NCBI GenBank assembly: GCA_034659015.1
Contig: JAYEGL010000002.1
Span: forward strand, 532,683-596,682
Direction: 5' to 3'
Length of the DNA: 64,000 nt
Source: Maricaulis sp034659015
GTDB lineage: Bacteria > Pseudomonadota > Alphaproteobacteria > Caulobacterales > Maricaulaceae
Positions 1-7,878 of the stretch are shown here, in pieces. How positions within the stretch are numbered: position 1 is the first letter of the stretch; each line of letters opens with the position of its first letter. Made by a program: the position numbers and the translations under genes. The notes beneath the pieces are model-generated. The model was not told the DNA's origin, searched no databases, and saw only the letters and a list, made by a program, of their open reading frames with translations.

Positions 1-2
1 TG

Positions 3-50
3 GCGCCCGCCGATATGGTCGCGCGCTCGTTTTTCGGTTTCCGGGATTGA
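3..50 (+). CDS. C-terminal end of an upstream gene (partial)
   Basis: The third frame is open from the window edge and ends in TGA four bases before dapA, reading APADMVARSFFGFRD. The spacing fits an upstream gene translationally linked to dapA. In many alphaproteobacteria a soluble lytic murein transglycosylase gene precedes dapA, but fifteen residues cannot establish that identity. It could also be a chance open frame. Confidence 0.35.
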   Translation, partial: APADMVARSFFGFRD

Positions 51-53
51 AAC

Positions 54-935
54 ATGTTCAAAGGGTCCATCACTGCGCTGGTCACACCGTTCAAGAATGG
101 TGCCGTTGACGAGGCGGCCGTCGCCGAGCTGGCCGAACGCCAGATTGCGGCCGGCACGCACGGCCTGGTGCCCTGCGGCACGACCGGTGAAAGTGCCACG
201 CTGACCTTCGAGGAACACATGCGCGTGGTCGAGATCGTCGTCGAGACCGCGAAGGGCCGCGTGCCGGTCATCGCCGGCACGGGCTCGAACAACACCGCGG
301 TGGCGATCCAGAACCAGGCGCGCGCCCGGGAACTCGGCGCCGATGCCGGCCTGGTGGCCGCGCCGTACTACAACAAGCCCAATGCGGAGGGGCTGTACCG
401 GCATTTCAAGGCGATCAACGATGCCGTCGACCTCCCGATCGTCGTCTACAACGTCCCGGGACGCACTGTGGTCGATATTCTGGCCCATACTGTGGCACGT
501 ATTGCCACGCTCGATCATGTGGTGGGGATCAAGGACGCGACGGCCGACATGGCGCGTGTGACCGAGCATCGCCGTCTGATCGGCACGGACTTTGTCCAGC
601 TCTCCGGCGACGATCCGACGGCGCTGGGCTACAACGCGACCGGCGGTGTCGGTGCGATCTCCGTTACGTCGAACGTGGCGCCGGAATTGTGCGCGCAGTT
701 TCAGGAAGCCACCCTGTCCGGCGACTGGGAGGCGGCCCGGGCGCTGAACGACCGGCTCCTGCCGCTCCACCATGCGCTGTTCTCCTCGTCCAGCCCGGGG
801 CCGACCAAATACGCCATGTCGCTGCTGGGCGTGATGAATACCGAGCTGCGCCTGCCGCTGACCGAACCGGACGAGGCCTCCCGTGCCGCCGTTCGCGAGG
901 CGATGGTCATTGCCGGCCTGCTGGACGCAGCCTAA
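54..935 (+). CDS. dapA: 4-hydroxy-tetrahydrodipicolinate synthase
   Basis: This enzyme condenses pyruvate with aspartate semialdehyde, the first committed step of lysine and meso-diaminopimelate synthesis in the cytoplasm. The 293-residue product has the family's usual length and is a single TIM barrel. The Schiff-base lysine is K160 in GIKDAT, the catalytic tyrosine is Y132 in VYNVPGRT, and the paired threonines are T43/T44 in CGTTGES. Each sits one residue earlier than in the E. coli enzyme. The ATG at 54 gives a standard N terminus (MFKGSITALVTPF). It is followed after 11 bases by smpB, a common alphaproteobacterial arrangement, and the two are probably co-transcribed. Confidence 0.97.
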   Translation: MFKGSITALVTPFKNGAVDEAAVAELAERQIAAGTHGLVPCGTTGESATLTFEEHMRVVEIVVETAKGRVPVIAGTGSNNTAVAIQNQARARELGADAGLVAAPYYNKPNAEGLYRHFKAINDAVDLPIVVYNVPGRTVVDILAHTVARIATLDHVVGIKDATADMARVTEHRRLIGTDFVQLSGDDPTALGYNATGGVGAISVTSNVAPELCAQFQEATLSGDWEAARALNDRLLPLHHALFSSSSPGPTKYAMSLLGVMNTELRLPLTEPDEASRAAVREAMVIAGLLDAA

Positions 936-946
936 ATGACTGAACG

Positions 947-1423
947 ATGAGCAAGCCCAAGAGCAAAAGCGAGACCGGCGCCGTGGCCGTCAACCGGCGC
1001 GCCCGGTTCGACTACGAGATCGAGGAGACGTTCGAAGCCGGCCTGATGCTGATGGGCTCGGAAGTCAAATCCCTGCGCGAAGGGCGGGCGAATATCGCGG
1101 AAAGCTATGTCAGCCCGGAACGCGGCGAGATCTGGCTGATCAATGCCGACATTCCGCCCTACGGTCCGGCCAACCGCTTCAATCACGAGCCGCGCCGGCA
1201 TCGCAAACTCCTTCTCAAGAAGAACGAGATCGAGAAACTGGCCGGGGCGGTGACGCGCGACGGACGGACGATCATTCCGCTGCGCCTGTTCTTCAACAAT
1301 CGCGGCATCGCCAAGCTCCAGATCGGCCTGGCCAAGGGCAAGAAGACGGTCGACAAGCGCGAAACCATCAAGCGCCGCGAATGGGACAAGCAGAAGTCCC
1401 GGCTGCTCAAGAATTACGGTTAG
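947..1423 (+). CDS. smpB: SsrA-binding protein SmpB
   Basis: SmpB binds tmRNA and brings it to stalled ribosomes for trans-translation. The product is 158 residues with a basic C-terminal tail (KRREWDKQKSRLLKNYG) of the kind that reaches into the empty mRNA channel. The core motif GSEVKSLREGRANIAESYV and the stretch LINADIPPYGPANRFNHEP are diagnostic. The start lies 11 bases after dapA with no clear Shine-Dalgarno sequence, suggesting translational coupling. The 3' end overlaps the convergent AraC/GlxA-type gene by four bases. Confidence 0.97.
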   Translation: MSKPKSKSETGAVAVNRRARFDYEIEETFEAGLMLMGSEVKSLREGRANIAESYVSPERGEIWLINADIPPYGPANRFNHEPRRHRKLLLKKNEIEKLAGAVTRDGRTIIPLRLFFNNRGIAKLQIGLAKGKKTVDKRETIKRREWDKQKSRLLKNYG

Positions 1424-2433
1424 CTTGCCACGCTCTCCGCGACGTCGACGGCGAAGCGTTCGCGATAGGCCTGCGGCGTGATGCCGAGGCGGCGGGCGAA
1501 GCTGCGGCGCATGCGTTCGTCGTTTCCGAAACCGGTGCGAAGGGCGACGGTTCGCACGCTGACCGCCGGGTTTTCCAGCATGGCCCGGGCGGCCTCGACG
1601 CGCATCTGCTCGACCGCGCGGGCCGGCGTCAGACCGGTTTCCTCGGTATACAGACGGGCGAAATTGCGCGGGCTCATGTCGCAACGTCGGGCGAGGGCGT
1701 CGACGCGCAGATCCGCCGTCAGATTGTCCTTCATCCACAGGTGCAGGGCATCGAACTTGCCGGTCGCAGACGGGGTCTGCCGGGCCTGTGCCTCGGAGAA
1801 TTGCGACTGTCCGCCCGGACGTTTCACATAGACCAGCATGTTGCGGGCAAGATCGAGCGCCAGATCGCGGCCGTGATCGGCTTCCACGAGGGCCAGGGCC
1901 AGGTCGATCCCGGCCGTGACGCCGGCCGAGGTCCACACGCCGTCATCCTCGATGAAGATCGGATCGGGGTCGACCTCCGTGTTCGGGTAGGCCCGGGCCA
2001 GCGCATAGCAATCGTGCCAATGGGTGACCGCGCGCCGCCCGTCCAGCAGCCCCGCCTTTCCCAGCAGGAAGGCGCCCGTACAGGTCGAGGCAACGCGTCC
2101 GCATTTTTCCGCCGCGCGCTGGATGCCGGCGATCAGCCGGTTGTCCCGGCTGGCGGCGTGCACGCCTTCGCCGCCGCAGGCAATCAGCGTGTCACTGGTG
2201 TCCAGACCGACGCCGGCCAGCCGGCGCGTGTTCAGCGCCACGCCGGTATCGGTGGTCACCGGTCCGCCGTAGAGCGAGGCAAGCGTGGTTGTGTAAGCGC
2301 AACGGCCAAGCAGCGTATTGGCGTCGGAGAAGACCTGGAGCGGCCCGGTCACGTCGAGCAGCTTGACCGCATCATAGGTCAGAAAGGCGATGTGCCGCTC
2401 GATGTCTTCAGGTTTGGCAGGAAATGTAGACAT
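1420..2433 (-). CDS. GlxA-type AraC family transcriptional regulator
   Basis: A 337-residue regulator with an N-terminal DJ-1/PfpI-like amidotransferase-fold domain (about residues 10-190, including ACGGEGVHA and CTGAFLLGKAGLLDG) and a C-terminal AraC-type double helix-turn-helix (about 215-325, MSPRNFARLYTEETG and VALRTGFGNDERMRRSF). Such proteins activate or repress neighbouring catabolic genes in response to an unknown ligand. The target here is not evident. The open frame continues 125 codons upstream, but family similarity begins only at MSTFPAKPEDIERHIAFLTY, so the ATG at 2433 is preferred. The Shine-Dalgarno is weak. It has a 417-bp upstream intergenic region carrying a CtrA box and a DnaA-box match. 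Confidence 0.88.
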   Translation of the reverse strand: MSTFPAKPEDIERHIAFLTYDAVKLLDVTGPLQVFSDANTLLGRCAYTTTLASLYGGPVTTDTGVALNTRRLAGVGLDTSDTLIACGGEGVHAASRDNRLIAGIQRAAEKCGRVASTCTGAFLLGKAGLLDGRRAVTHWHDCYALARAYPNTEVDPDPIFIEDDGVWTSAGVTAGIDLALALVEADHGRDLALDLARNMLVYVKRPGGQSQFSEAQARQTPSATGKFDALHLWMKDNLTADLRVDALARRCDMSPRNFARLYTEETGLTPARAVEQMRVEAARAMLENPAVSVRTVALRTGFGNDERMRRSFARRLGITPQAYRERFAVDVAESVAS

Positions 2434-2645
2434 GATATTATTTTTGCCAGCGCAACGTACCGGTATCAAACCGCAAACTGCCGCGCGAAGAAAGGCCATG
2501 CTGCGTCGGTTGATAGACGGGGCGGTTACAAATGCGACATGTGCCGCCGCAAGGACCGGCCGGAGCGGGGCATGACCCCGCGGTCTGCTGCCACGGAGTG
2601 TCCCGCACGGCGCATCCGGCACGCGGCAGCAAATCCCTGCAAGCG

Positions 2646-2665
2646 TTGCGGTTTTGCAACCGCAA
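2646..2665. other. Perfect 8-bp stem hairpin
   Basis: The arms TTGCGGTT and AACCGCAA are separated by TTGC and form a perfect stem. It lies about 210 bp upstream of the AraC-type start, inside a possible leader. There is no U-run on either side, so it is not a classical terminator. Confidence 0.5.
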
Positions 2666-2717
2666 ACACGGGAAGGCGGGAGCGGTCCTGCGGATGCCCT
2701 CACAAAATCATGAAGCC

Positions 2718-2726
2718 TGTGGAAAA
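2718..2726 (-). promoter_or_regulatory. DnaA-box match
   Basis: Read on the minus strand the site is TTTTCCACA, which fits the relaxed DnaA consensus TTWTNCACA. It sits six bases from the CtrA box. A single 9-mer match can occur by chance, so its value lies in the pairing with the CtrA site. Confidence 0.45.
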
Positions 2727-2732
2727 GCGGCC

Positions 2733-2749
2733 TTAACCCCGGATTAACC
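2733..2749 (+). promoter_or_regulatory. CtrA box (TTAACC-N5-TTAACC)
   Basis: The sequence TTAACCCCGGATTAACC contains two perfect TTAACC half sites with five bases between, equivalent to the TTAA-N7-TTAA consensus bound by the cell-cycle regulator CtrA in Caulobacter relatives. It is the only full match I noticed in the window. The nearest gene start is the AraC-type gene about 300 bp away on the minus strand. Binding is inferred from the motif. Confidence 0.6.
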
Positions 2750-2850
2750 AAACAGTACTGGGTATTTCCCGAGCCGCGACACTGGCCGACTTGTCCGTAA
2801 GCCTGCAATTTCTGCCAGAATTTCCGGGCGACACGGCGCGGTGCCGGGCT

Positions 2851-3510
2851 TCAGCCAGCGTCCAGATAGTGACGGATGTCTGAGAAAACCGCGTCGAACA
2901 TTGCTTCGGTCAGCCGGCCGGTATTCGTGTTGTACCGGGAGCAGTGATAGCTGTCGAAAAGCCGGATCGGCCCGTTTGGCCCGTCCAGCTCGGCCGTGGC
3001 AGCGTGCCCGAAGGCGGCGTCCTTGAGCTTGTGACCGAGTGCGCGCAGCGTGTTGTCATGCGAGATCTTGCCCAGGCACAGGATGGCGCGAAGGCGGGGC
3101 AGGGCAGCGAGCCGGCTGGTCAGGAAGGGGCGGCAGGCATTGGCTTCGGCGCCAACGGGCTTGTTCTCCGGCGGCACGCAGCGCACGGCGTTGGTGATCA
3201 TCGCATCGACCAGTTCCAGCCCGTCATCGGCCCGGCTGTCATAGGTGCCGCGCGTGAAGCCGAACTTGCCCATGGTGGCGTAGAGCAGGTCGCCGGCCCA
3301 GTCGCCGGTAAAGGGCCGCCCGGTGCGGTTGGCGCCGCGCAGTCCCGGCGCCAGCCCCACGACGAGCAGGCGCGCGTCTTCGGGCCCGAAGGACGCAACC
3401 GGCGCATTGTGCCAGTCGGGAAACTTCCGGGCATTCTCCTCGCGGAAGGCGAGGAGGCGCGGGCAGAGCGGACAGTCGAGCGGGGCTTCGGCCGGAATGC
3501 GGGACGTCAC
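2851..3510 (-). CDS. Uracil-DNA glycosylase, family 5-like (UdgB)
   Basis: Removes uracil and related deaminated bases from DNA to start base excision repair. The 219-residue protein shows the motif GLAPGLRGANRTGRPFTGD (about residues 52-70) and the C-terminal catalytic-loop motif YHCSRYNTNTGRLT typical of the iron-sulfur family 5 glycosylases. Four cysteines (CPLC near the N terminus, AVRCVPP, and NACRPF) are placed to bind a [4Fe-4S] cluster. It starts with GTG in a four-base GTGA overlap with the upstream NYN-domain gene, indicating translational coupling. Family 4 is the alternative, but NRTG and the HCSR motif favour family 5. Confidence 0.9.
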   Translation of the reverse strand: MTSRIPAEAPLDCPLCPRLLAFREENARKFPDWHNAPVASFGPEDARLLVVGLAPGLRGANRTGRPFTGDWAGDLLYATMGKFGFTRGTYDSRADDGLELVDAMITNAVRCVPPENKPVGAEANACRPFLTSRLAALPRLRAILCLGKISHDNTLRALGHKLKDAAFGHAATAELDGPNGPIRLFDSYHCSRYNTNTGRLTEAMFDAVFSDIRHYLDAG

Positions 3511-4046
3511 GCACCGCCTCCGTTGCGGCCGATCATGGTCTCCAGGTCGGCCAGTTCGATGAAGGTGTCGGCGGCGCGGCGCAGATCGTCGGAGATCATG
3601 GACGGCGACGTCTTCAGCGATGACACCACGCTCACCCGCGCGCCCTTGGACTGGGCGGCGGCCACGGCGCGGCGGAAATCGCCGTCTCCGGAGAACAGGA
3701 TGATGTGGTCGAGATAGGTGGCCGCCTCGAGCATGTCGACGGCGAGCTCGATGTCCATGTCGCCCTTGATGCGGCGCCGCCCGTTCTCGTCGGTAAACTC
3801 GCGGGCCGGCTTCGTGATGACCGAGAAACCGTTATAGTCGAGCCAGTCCACAAGCGGGCGCAGCGGATTGTAGTCCTCGTGCTCGAGCAGGGCGGTGTAG
3901 TAGTTGGCCCGGATCAGCTTGCCGCGCTTGCGGAACTCGTCCAGAAGCCGTTTGAAATCGATGTCGAAATCCAGCGCCTTGGTGGTCGAAAACAAATTGG
4001 CCCCGTCGATGAAAAGACCGATGCGTTCGTCGGGATAAAATGCCAT
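3507..4046 (-). CDS. NYN domain (LabA/DUF88-like) putative nuclease
   Basis: A 179-residue single-domain protein of the NYN/PIN-like fold, predicted to be a metal-dependent RNase. Conserved acidic residues occur in GLFIDGANLF (about 10-19), GDMDIELAVDM (about 98-108) and LFSGDGDF (about 118-125). The open frame extends 17 codons further upstream, but the ATG at 4046 is preceded by AAGGAT at good spacing and gives the family N terminus (MAFYPDERIGLFIDGAN). It is divergent from folK with only 34 bp between the starts, so their promoters must overlap. It is coupled to the glycosylase gene downstream. The substrate is unknown. Confidence 0.88.
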   Translation of the reverse strand: MAFYPDERIGLFIDGANLFSTTKALDFDIDFKRLLDEFRKRGKLIRANYYTALLEHEDYNPLRPLVDWLDYNGFSVITKPAREFTDENGRRRIKGDMDIELAVDMLEAATYLDHIILFSGDGDFRRAVAAAQSKGARVSVVSSLKTSPSMISDDLRRAADTFIELADLETMIGRNGGGA

Positions 4047-4080
4047 CGCTTTGTATCCTTTAAATAATCTTGGATGAAAA

Positions 4081-4641
4081 ATGCCGTCAGGCCCCATCTA
4101 TATCGCGCTCGGCGCCAACCTTCCAAACGGCGAAGACACGCCGCAGGACACGATCGCAGCGGCGCTGGATGCGCTGGCGGCAGCCGGTGTGGCGATCGTC
4201 GCGCGCTCGTCGGACTGGTCGAGCCCGGCCTGGCCGGACCCCACCGATCCGCCCTATGTGAATGCCGTGGCAGCCGTCGGCACGGCCCTCGCGCCGCGGG
4301 CGCTGCTTGATCTGCTGCACGAGATCGAGACGGGCTTCGGCCGGGCCCGTAGTGTCCGCAATGCGCCGCGGACGCTGGATCTCGACCTGATCGATCATCA
4401 GGGCCGCGTCGAACGGGACGAGACCGGGCTCGAGATCCCGCATCCCCGTGCCACCGGCCGGGCCTTCGTGCTCCTGCCCCTGCAGGAAATCGCGCCGGAC
4501 TGGCACGACCCCGTTTCCGGGCGCGGCATCGGCGATCTCGTCGCGGCCTTGCCAAAGGCCGATCGCGACGCCATGTCCAAGCTGCAAACGGTTCTGCCGG
4601 AAGCGCCTACAAGCCTTGCTTTTGCAGGGCGGGAGAGCTAG
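4081..4641 (+). CDS. folK: 2-amino-4-hydroxy-6-hydroxymethyldihydropteridine pyrophosphokinase
   Basis: FolK transfers pyrophosphate from ATP to 6-hydroxymethyl-dihydropterin in folate synthesis. The 186-residue product starts with the family pattern IYIALGANLPN and has the signature RNAPRTLDLDLI (about residues 94-105) followed by HPRATGRAFVLLPLQEIAP. The C terminus is longer than in the E. coli enzyme (about 159 residues). FolB and FolP are not adjacent. The start ATG lies 34 bp from the divergent NYN gene. A 45-bp gap containing a perfect 12-bp palindrome separates it from rpoZ. Confidence 0.94.
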   Translation: MPSGPIYIALGANLPNGEDTPQDTIAAALDALAAAGVAIVARSSDWSSPAWPDPTDPPYVNAVAAVGTALAPRALLDLLHEIETGFGRARSVRNAPRTLDLDLIDHQGRVERDETGLEIPHPRATGRAFVLLPLQEIAPDWHDPVSGRGIGDLVAALPKADRDAMSKLQTVLPEAPTSLAFAGRES

Positions 4642-4686
4642 GGAAGGCGGTTCCATCACCAGCGCTGGTTCAAGGAGATCGCGCGC

Positions 4687-5058
4687 ATGGCTCGCGTCAC
4701 CGTCGAAGATTGCATCGAAAAAATTCCCAATCGCTTCCGCCTCGTCCTGCTGGCGGCGCATCGCGCCCGCAACATCTCGGCCGGCTCGGCGCTGACGATT
4801 GAGCGCGACAAGGACAAGAATCCAGTTGTCGCCCTGCGTGAGATCGCCGACGAAACCCTGGACATGGACAGCCTGAAGGAAAGCCTCGTGCACGGCCTGC
4901 AGCGCGTCCTGCCGAGCGAGGACGAGGAAGACGCCGCCAAGGAAGAGGCCACGCAAGAGGCCGAAGCGCTGCCGGCTCCGCCCGTCGAGCTCGATGAGGC
5001 CGAAATGCTCAAGGCGCTCCAGAACGACAGGGACGGCGCGCCTGACGGCCGTCTGTAA
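4687..5058 (+). CDS. rpoZ: DNA-directed RNA polymerase omega subunit
   Basis: Omega binds the beta-prime subunit and supports RNA polymerase assembly. The N-terminal half (MARVTVEDCIEKIPNRF, LAAHRARNISAG) is the conserved omega domain, and the C-terminal half is an acidic, alanine- and glutamate-rich tail common in alphaproteobacteria. The total is 123 residues. A good Shine-Dalgarno (AAGGAGA) precedes the ATG. It lies immediately upstream of the (p)ppGpp synthetase/hydrolase gene, the conserved rpoZ-rsh pairing. Confidence 0.96.
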   Translation: MARVTVEDCIEKIPNRFRLVLLAAHRARNISAGSALTIERDKDKNPVVALREIADETLDMDSLKESLVHGLQRVLPSEDEEDAAKEEATQEAEALPAPPVELDEAEMLKALQNDRDGAPDGRL

Positions 5059-5064
5059 GCTGCC

Positions 5065-7293
5065 TTGAACCTCGGCGCGACGTCACCCGATCTGGCATCG
5101 CCGCCGCCCGCCATTCCCAGTGCGGACGAGCTGGTTTCCCGCATCCGCCGGTATTTTCCGAAGGTGGACGCCGATTTCGTGCGTCGCGCCTACGATTTTG
5201 CCGAGGAAGCGCACCGGCCGCAGCGGCGCCAGTCGGGCGAACCCTATTTTGCCCATGTGGCTGCGGTCGCGATGATCCTCGCCGAGCTGCGCATGGATGT
5301 GGCCACGGTCTGCACCGGCCTGCTCCATGACACGGTCGAGGACACGCCGGCGACGCTGGAGGATATCACTCGCGAATTCGGCGAGGAGACCGCCAGCCTG
5401 GTGGACGGTGTGACCAAGCTGGGGCAGATGGAGCTGCGCTCCAAACGCACCAAACAGGCGGAAAACCTCCAGAAACTCGTCGTTGCGATTTCCGCCGATG
5501 TGCGCGTGCTGATCGTGAAGCTGTGCGACCGGCTTCACAATATGCGCACGCTGGGCGCGATTTCCCGGCAGGACAAGCGCGAGCGCATCGCCCGTGAGAC
5601 GCTGGAAATCTACGCGCCCCTGGCGCGGCGGATCGGGATCAACCGGGTCTGCGTGGAGCTTGAGGACCTGGCGTTCGAGCACATCAATCCGGCCGCCCAC
5701 GAGTCGATCACCAAACGCCTCAAGCTTCTGCGCGACCAGCACGCGCAGGAAGTCTCTGCCGTTTCCCAGGCCATCACCGACCGGCTGGAACAGGCCGGGA
5801 TCGAGGCGCGCATCTTCGGGCGTGAGAAGCGGCCCTATTCGATCTGGCGCAAGCTGGAGCGCAAGGGGCTGACCTTCGAGGAAATCGCCGACATCTACGC
5901 CTTCCGCCTGATCGTGACGACGCCGGACGCGTGCTATCGCGCCCTCGGCGTCATCCACCAGGCCTGGCGCTGCATGCCGGAACGCTTCCGCGATTTCATC
6001 TCCCTGCCCAAACCGAACAATTACCGTTCGCTGCACACCACGGTGATCGGCCCGCACAATGTGCGCGTCGAGCTGCAGATCCGCACCGAGGAGATGGAGG
6101 CCGTCGCCGAGAGCGGCGTGGCGGCACACTGGCGCTACAAGAACTCCACCTATACCTACGACCCCGATGCGGCCCAGGCGGCCGGCGGCGATCCGCTGGA
6201 GCGGCTGCGTCCGTTTGTGGAAATCCTCAACCAGGGCGGCGATCCGGACGAGTTTCTCGAGCATGCCAAGCTCGAAATGTTTGCCGACCAGGTCTATTGC
6301 TTCACGCCCAAGGGCGACCTGATTTCGCTTCCGGCGGGTGCGACGCCGCTCGATTTCGCCTATGCGGTGCATACCGAGCTGGGCCACACCACGGTGGCGG
6401 CCAAGATCAACGGGCGCGAACGCCCGCTGCGCACACAATTGCGCAATGGCGACGTGGTGCAGATCGTCAAGGGCGGTGTGCGACAGCCGCCCCAGGGCTG
6501 GGAGAACCTGGCGGTCACCGGCCGTGCTCGCGCCGCCATCCGGCGTCTGATCCGCGAGAGCGAGCGGGAAGAATTCGAGCGTATCGGCAGGATCATGGCC
6601 GAGCACGCCTTCCGCCGTGAAGGCCGCCAGCTGGTCGAAGCCGATCTGCGCGACGCCCTCGCACGGCTCGACCTCAAGGACGCCGAGGATCTCTACGAAA
6701 ACCTCGGACGCGGCCGGGTCTCTTCCGGCGATCTGCTTAATGCAGCCTTCCCGGGCCGGCTGGAAGAACGCGGCGACGTCACCGAGCGCGAGCTGATCGA
6801 GGACGACAAGGCGCGCCTCTTCGTGCGCGGCCGCGGCCTGACGCCCGGCGTGACCCTGCATTTTGCCGATTGCTGCTCGCCGCTGCCCGGCGACCGCATC
6901 GTGGGCCTCCTGGTGCCGGAAAAGGGCGTCGAGGTTCACACGATCGACTGCGAGACCCTGGCCGGGCACGAGGAAGACGACATGGACCGCTGGCTCGATC
7001 TGGCCTGGACGGCCGAGGCCGAGGACAATGCGGTGTCCATCGCGCGCATCGAGGCCGTGCTGCACAACGGGCAGGGCGTGCTGGCCGAGATCGCCAAAAC
7101 CGTTTCGGAGAATCGCGGCAATATCGCCAGCGTGAAGACACGCCGTCGCTCGACGGACTTTTTCGACATGGAATTCGACGTCGAGGTGTTCGACGCGCGG
7201 CATCTGGCCAATATCCTGGCCGCGCTGCGCATGTGCCCCTCGGTCGTCTCGGCCAAGCGTAAGCGGGCCGAACACGAGGAGATCAACGAGTAG
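5065..7293 (+). CDS. rsh: Bifunctional (p)ppGpp synthetase/hydrolase (Rel/SpoT family)
   Basis: The long RelA/SpoT homologue controls the stringent response. The 742 residues carry an HD hydrolase domain (about 40-190, with LLHDTVEDTPAT), a synthetase domain (about 235-355, with FISLPKPNNYRSLHTTV and ELQIRTEEMEAVAE), a TGS domain (about 410-470, FTPKGDLISLPAGATPLDFA) and a C-terminal ACT domain (about 665-738). Intact motifs in both catalytic domains suggest both activities. The start is TTG, six bases after rpoZ, with no strong Shine-Dalgarno and no nearby ATG, so translation may be coupled to rpoZ. The pyrE ATG directly follows its stop codon. Confidence 0.95.
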   Translation: MNLGATSPDLASPPPAIPSADELVSRIRRYFPKVDADFVRRAYDFAEEAHRPQRRQSGEPYFAHVAAVAMILAELRMDVATVCTGLLHDTVEDTPATLEDITREFGEETASLVDGVTKLGQMELRSKRTKQAENLQKLVVAISADVRVLIVKLCDRLHNMRTLGAISRQDKRERIARETLEIYAPLARRIGINRVCVELEDLAFEHINPAAHESITKRLKLLRDQHAQEVSAVSQAITDRLEQAGIEARIFGREKRPYSIWRKLERKGLTFEEIADIYAFRLIVTTPDACYRALGVIHQAWRCMPERFRDFISLPKPNNYRSLHTTVIGPHNVRVELQIRTEEMEAVAESGVAAHWRYKNSTYTYDPDAAQAAGGDPLERLRPFVEILNQGGDPDEFLEHAKLEMFADQVYCFTPKGDLISLPAGATPLDFAYAVHTELGHTTVAAKINGRERPLRTQLRNGDVVQIVKGGVRQPPQGWENLAVTGRARAAIRRLIRESEREEFERIGRIMAEHAFRREGRQLVEADLRDALARLDLKDAEDLYENLGRGRVSSGDLLNAAFPGRLEERGDVTERELIEDDKARLFVRGRGLTPGVTLHFADCCSPLPGDRIVGLLVPEKGVEVHTIDCETLAGHEEDDMDRWLDLAWTAEAEDNAVSIARIEAVLHNGQGVLAEIAKTVSENRGNIASVKTRRRSTDFFDMEFDVEVFDARHLANILAALRMCPSVVSAKRKRAEHEEINE

Positions 7294-7878
7294 ATGACAC
7301 GTGACGAGGTTCTGGCCGAATTCCGCGCCGCCGGCGCCCTTCTGGAGGGCCATTTCATCCTGTCTTCGGGCCTGCGCAGCCCGGTCTTCCTGCAGAAGGC
7401 GAAAGTCTTTGCCGATCCGGCGCGCACGGAAAAACTCTGCAAGGCGCTCGCCGAGAAAGTGAAGGCCGAGCTGACCGATCAGCCCACCGTGATCGTCTCG
7501 CCGGCCGTCGGCGGCATCGTTCCGGGCTATGAGACGGCACGGCAGATGGGGCTCAACGCGCTCTATGTCGAGCGCGAGGGCGGGGAATTCACCCTGCGCC
7601 GTGGCTTTGAGCTGTCGAAGGACGACAAGGTGCTGGTGGTCGAGGATATCGTCACCACCGGACTCTCCTCGCGCGAATGCATCGAGGCGATCCAGGCGAC
7701 GGGTGCCACCGTGCTGGCCGAGGCCTGCCTCGTGGACCGGTCCGGCGGCGAGGCCGATGTCGGCGTGCCGCTGATCGCGCTGACCGAATACAAGGTGCCG
7801 GCCTATCCGGCCGACCAGCTGCCGCCGGAGCTGGAAGCCATTCGGGCGGTCAAGCCGGGGAGCCGCGGACTGGCATGA
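7294..7878 (+). CDS. pyrE: Orotate phosphoribosyltransferase
   Basis: Converts orotate and PRPP to orotidine 5'-phosphate in pyrimidine synthesis. The 194-residue protein has the PRPP-binding motif VLVVEDIVTTGLSS (about residues 111-124) and the N-terminal family pattern EGHFILSSGLRSPVFLQK. The ATG follows the rsh stop codon without any gap. The stop codon overlaps the pdxJ start (ATGA). Family length is normal. Confidence 0.96.
   Translation: MTRDEVLAEFRAAGALLEGHFILSSGLRSPVFLQKAKVFADPARTEKLCKALAEKVKAELTDQPTVIVSPAVGGIVPGYETARQMGLNALYVEREGGEFTLRRGFELSKDDKVLVVEDIVTTGLSSRECIEAIQATGATVLAEACLVDRSGGEADVGVPLIALTEYKVPAYPADQLPPELEAIRAVKPGSRGLA

Larger units (their letters stand above)
2434..2850. other. 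417-bp intergenic region with CtrA and DnaA-box matches
   Basis: No convincing gene is visible between the start of the AraC-type gene and the 3' end of the uracil-DNA glycosylase gene, both on the minus strand. The region holds a perfect 8-bp stem hairpin at 2646-2665 (TTGCGGTT, loop TTGC, AACCGCAA), a DnaA-box match at 2718-2726 and a full CtrA box at 2733-2749. Short open frames on both strands have no recognisable content. The region may contain the promoter and a long 5' leader of the AraC-type gene, or an unannotated small RNA. Neither can be decided from sequence alone. Confidence 0.55.

Noticed and set aside
2434..2808. 125-codon N-terminal extension of the AraC/GlxA-type gene
   Set aside because: The extension is Cys/Arg-rich, has no similarity to the family, and would place the CtrA box inside coding sequence. 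The ATG at 2433 gives the normal family start.
2434..2850. A chromosomal replication origin, because of adjacent CtrA and DnaA sites
   Set aside because: Only one site of each kind is present, there is no AT-rich unwinding region, and the neighbours are not the hemE/parA-type genes seen at alphaproteobacterial origins.
4658..4669. Perfect 12-bp palindrome ACCAGCGCTGGT upstream of rpoZ
   Set aside because: It is a real palindrome, but a single short GC-rich palindrome is expected by chance in a window of this size, and nothing links it to a regulator.
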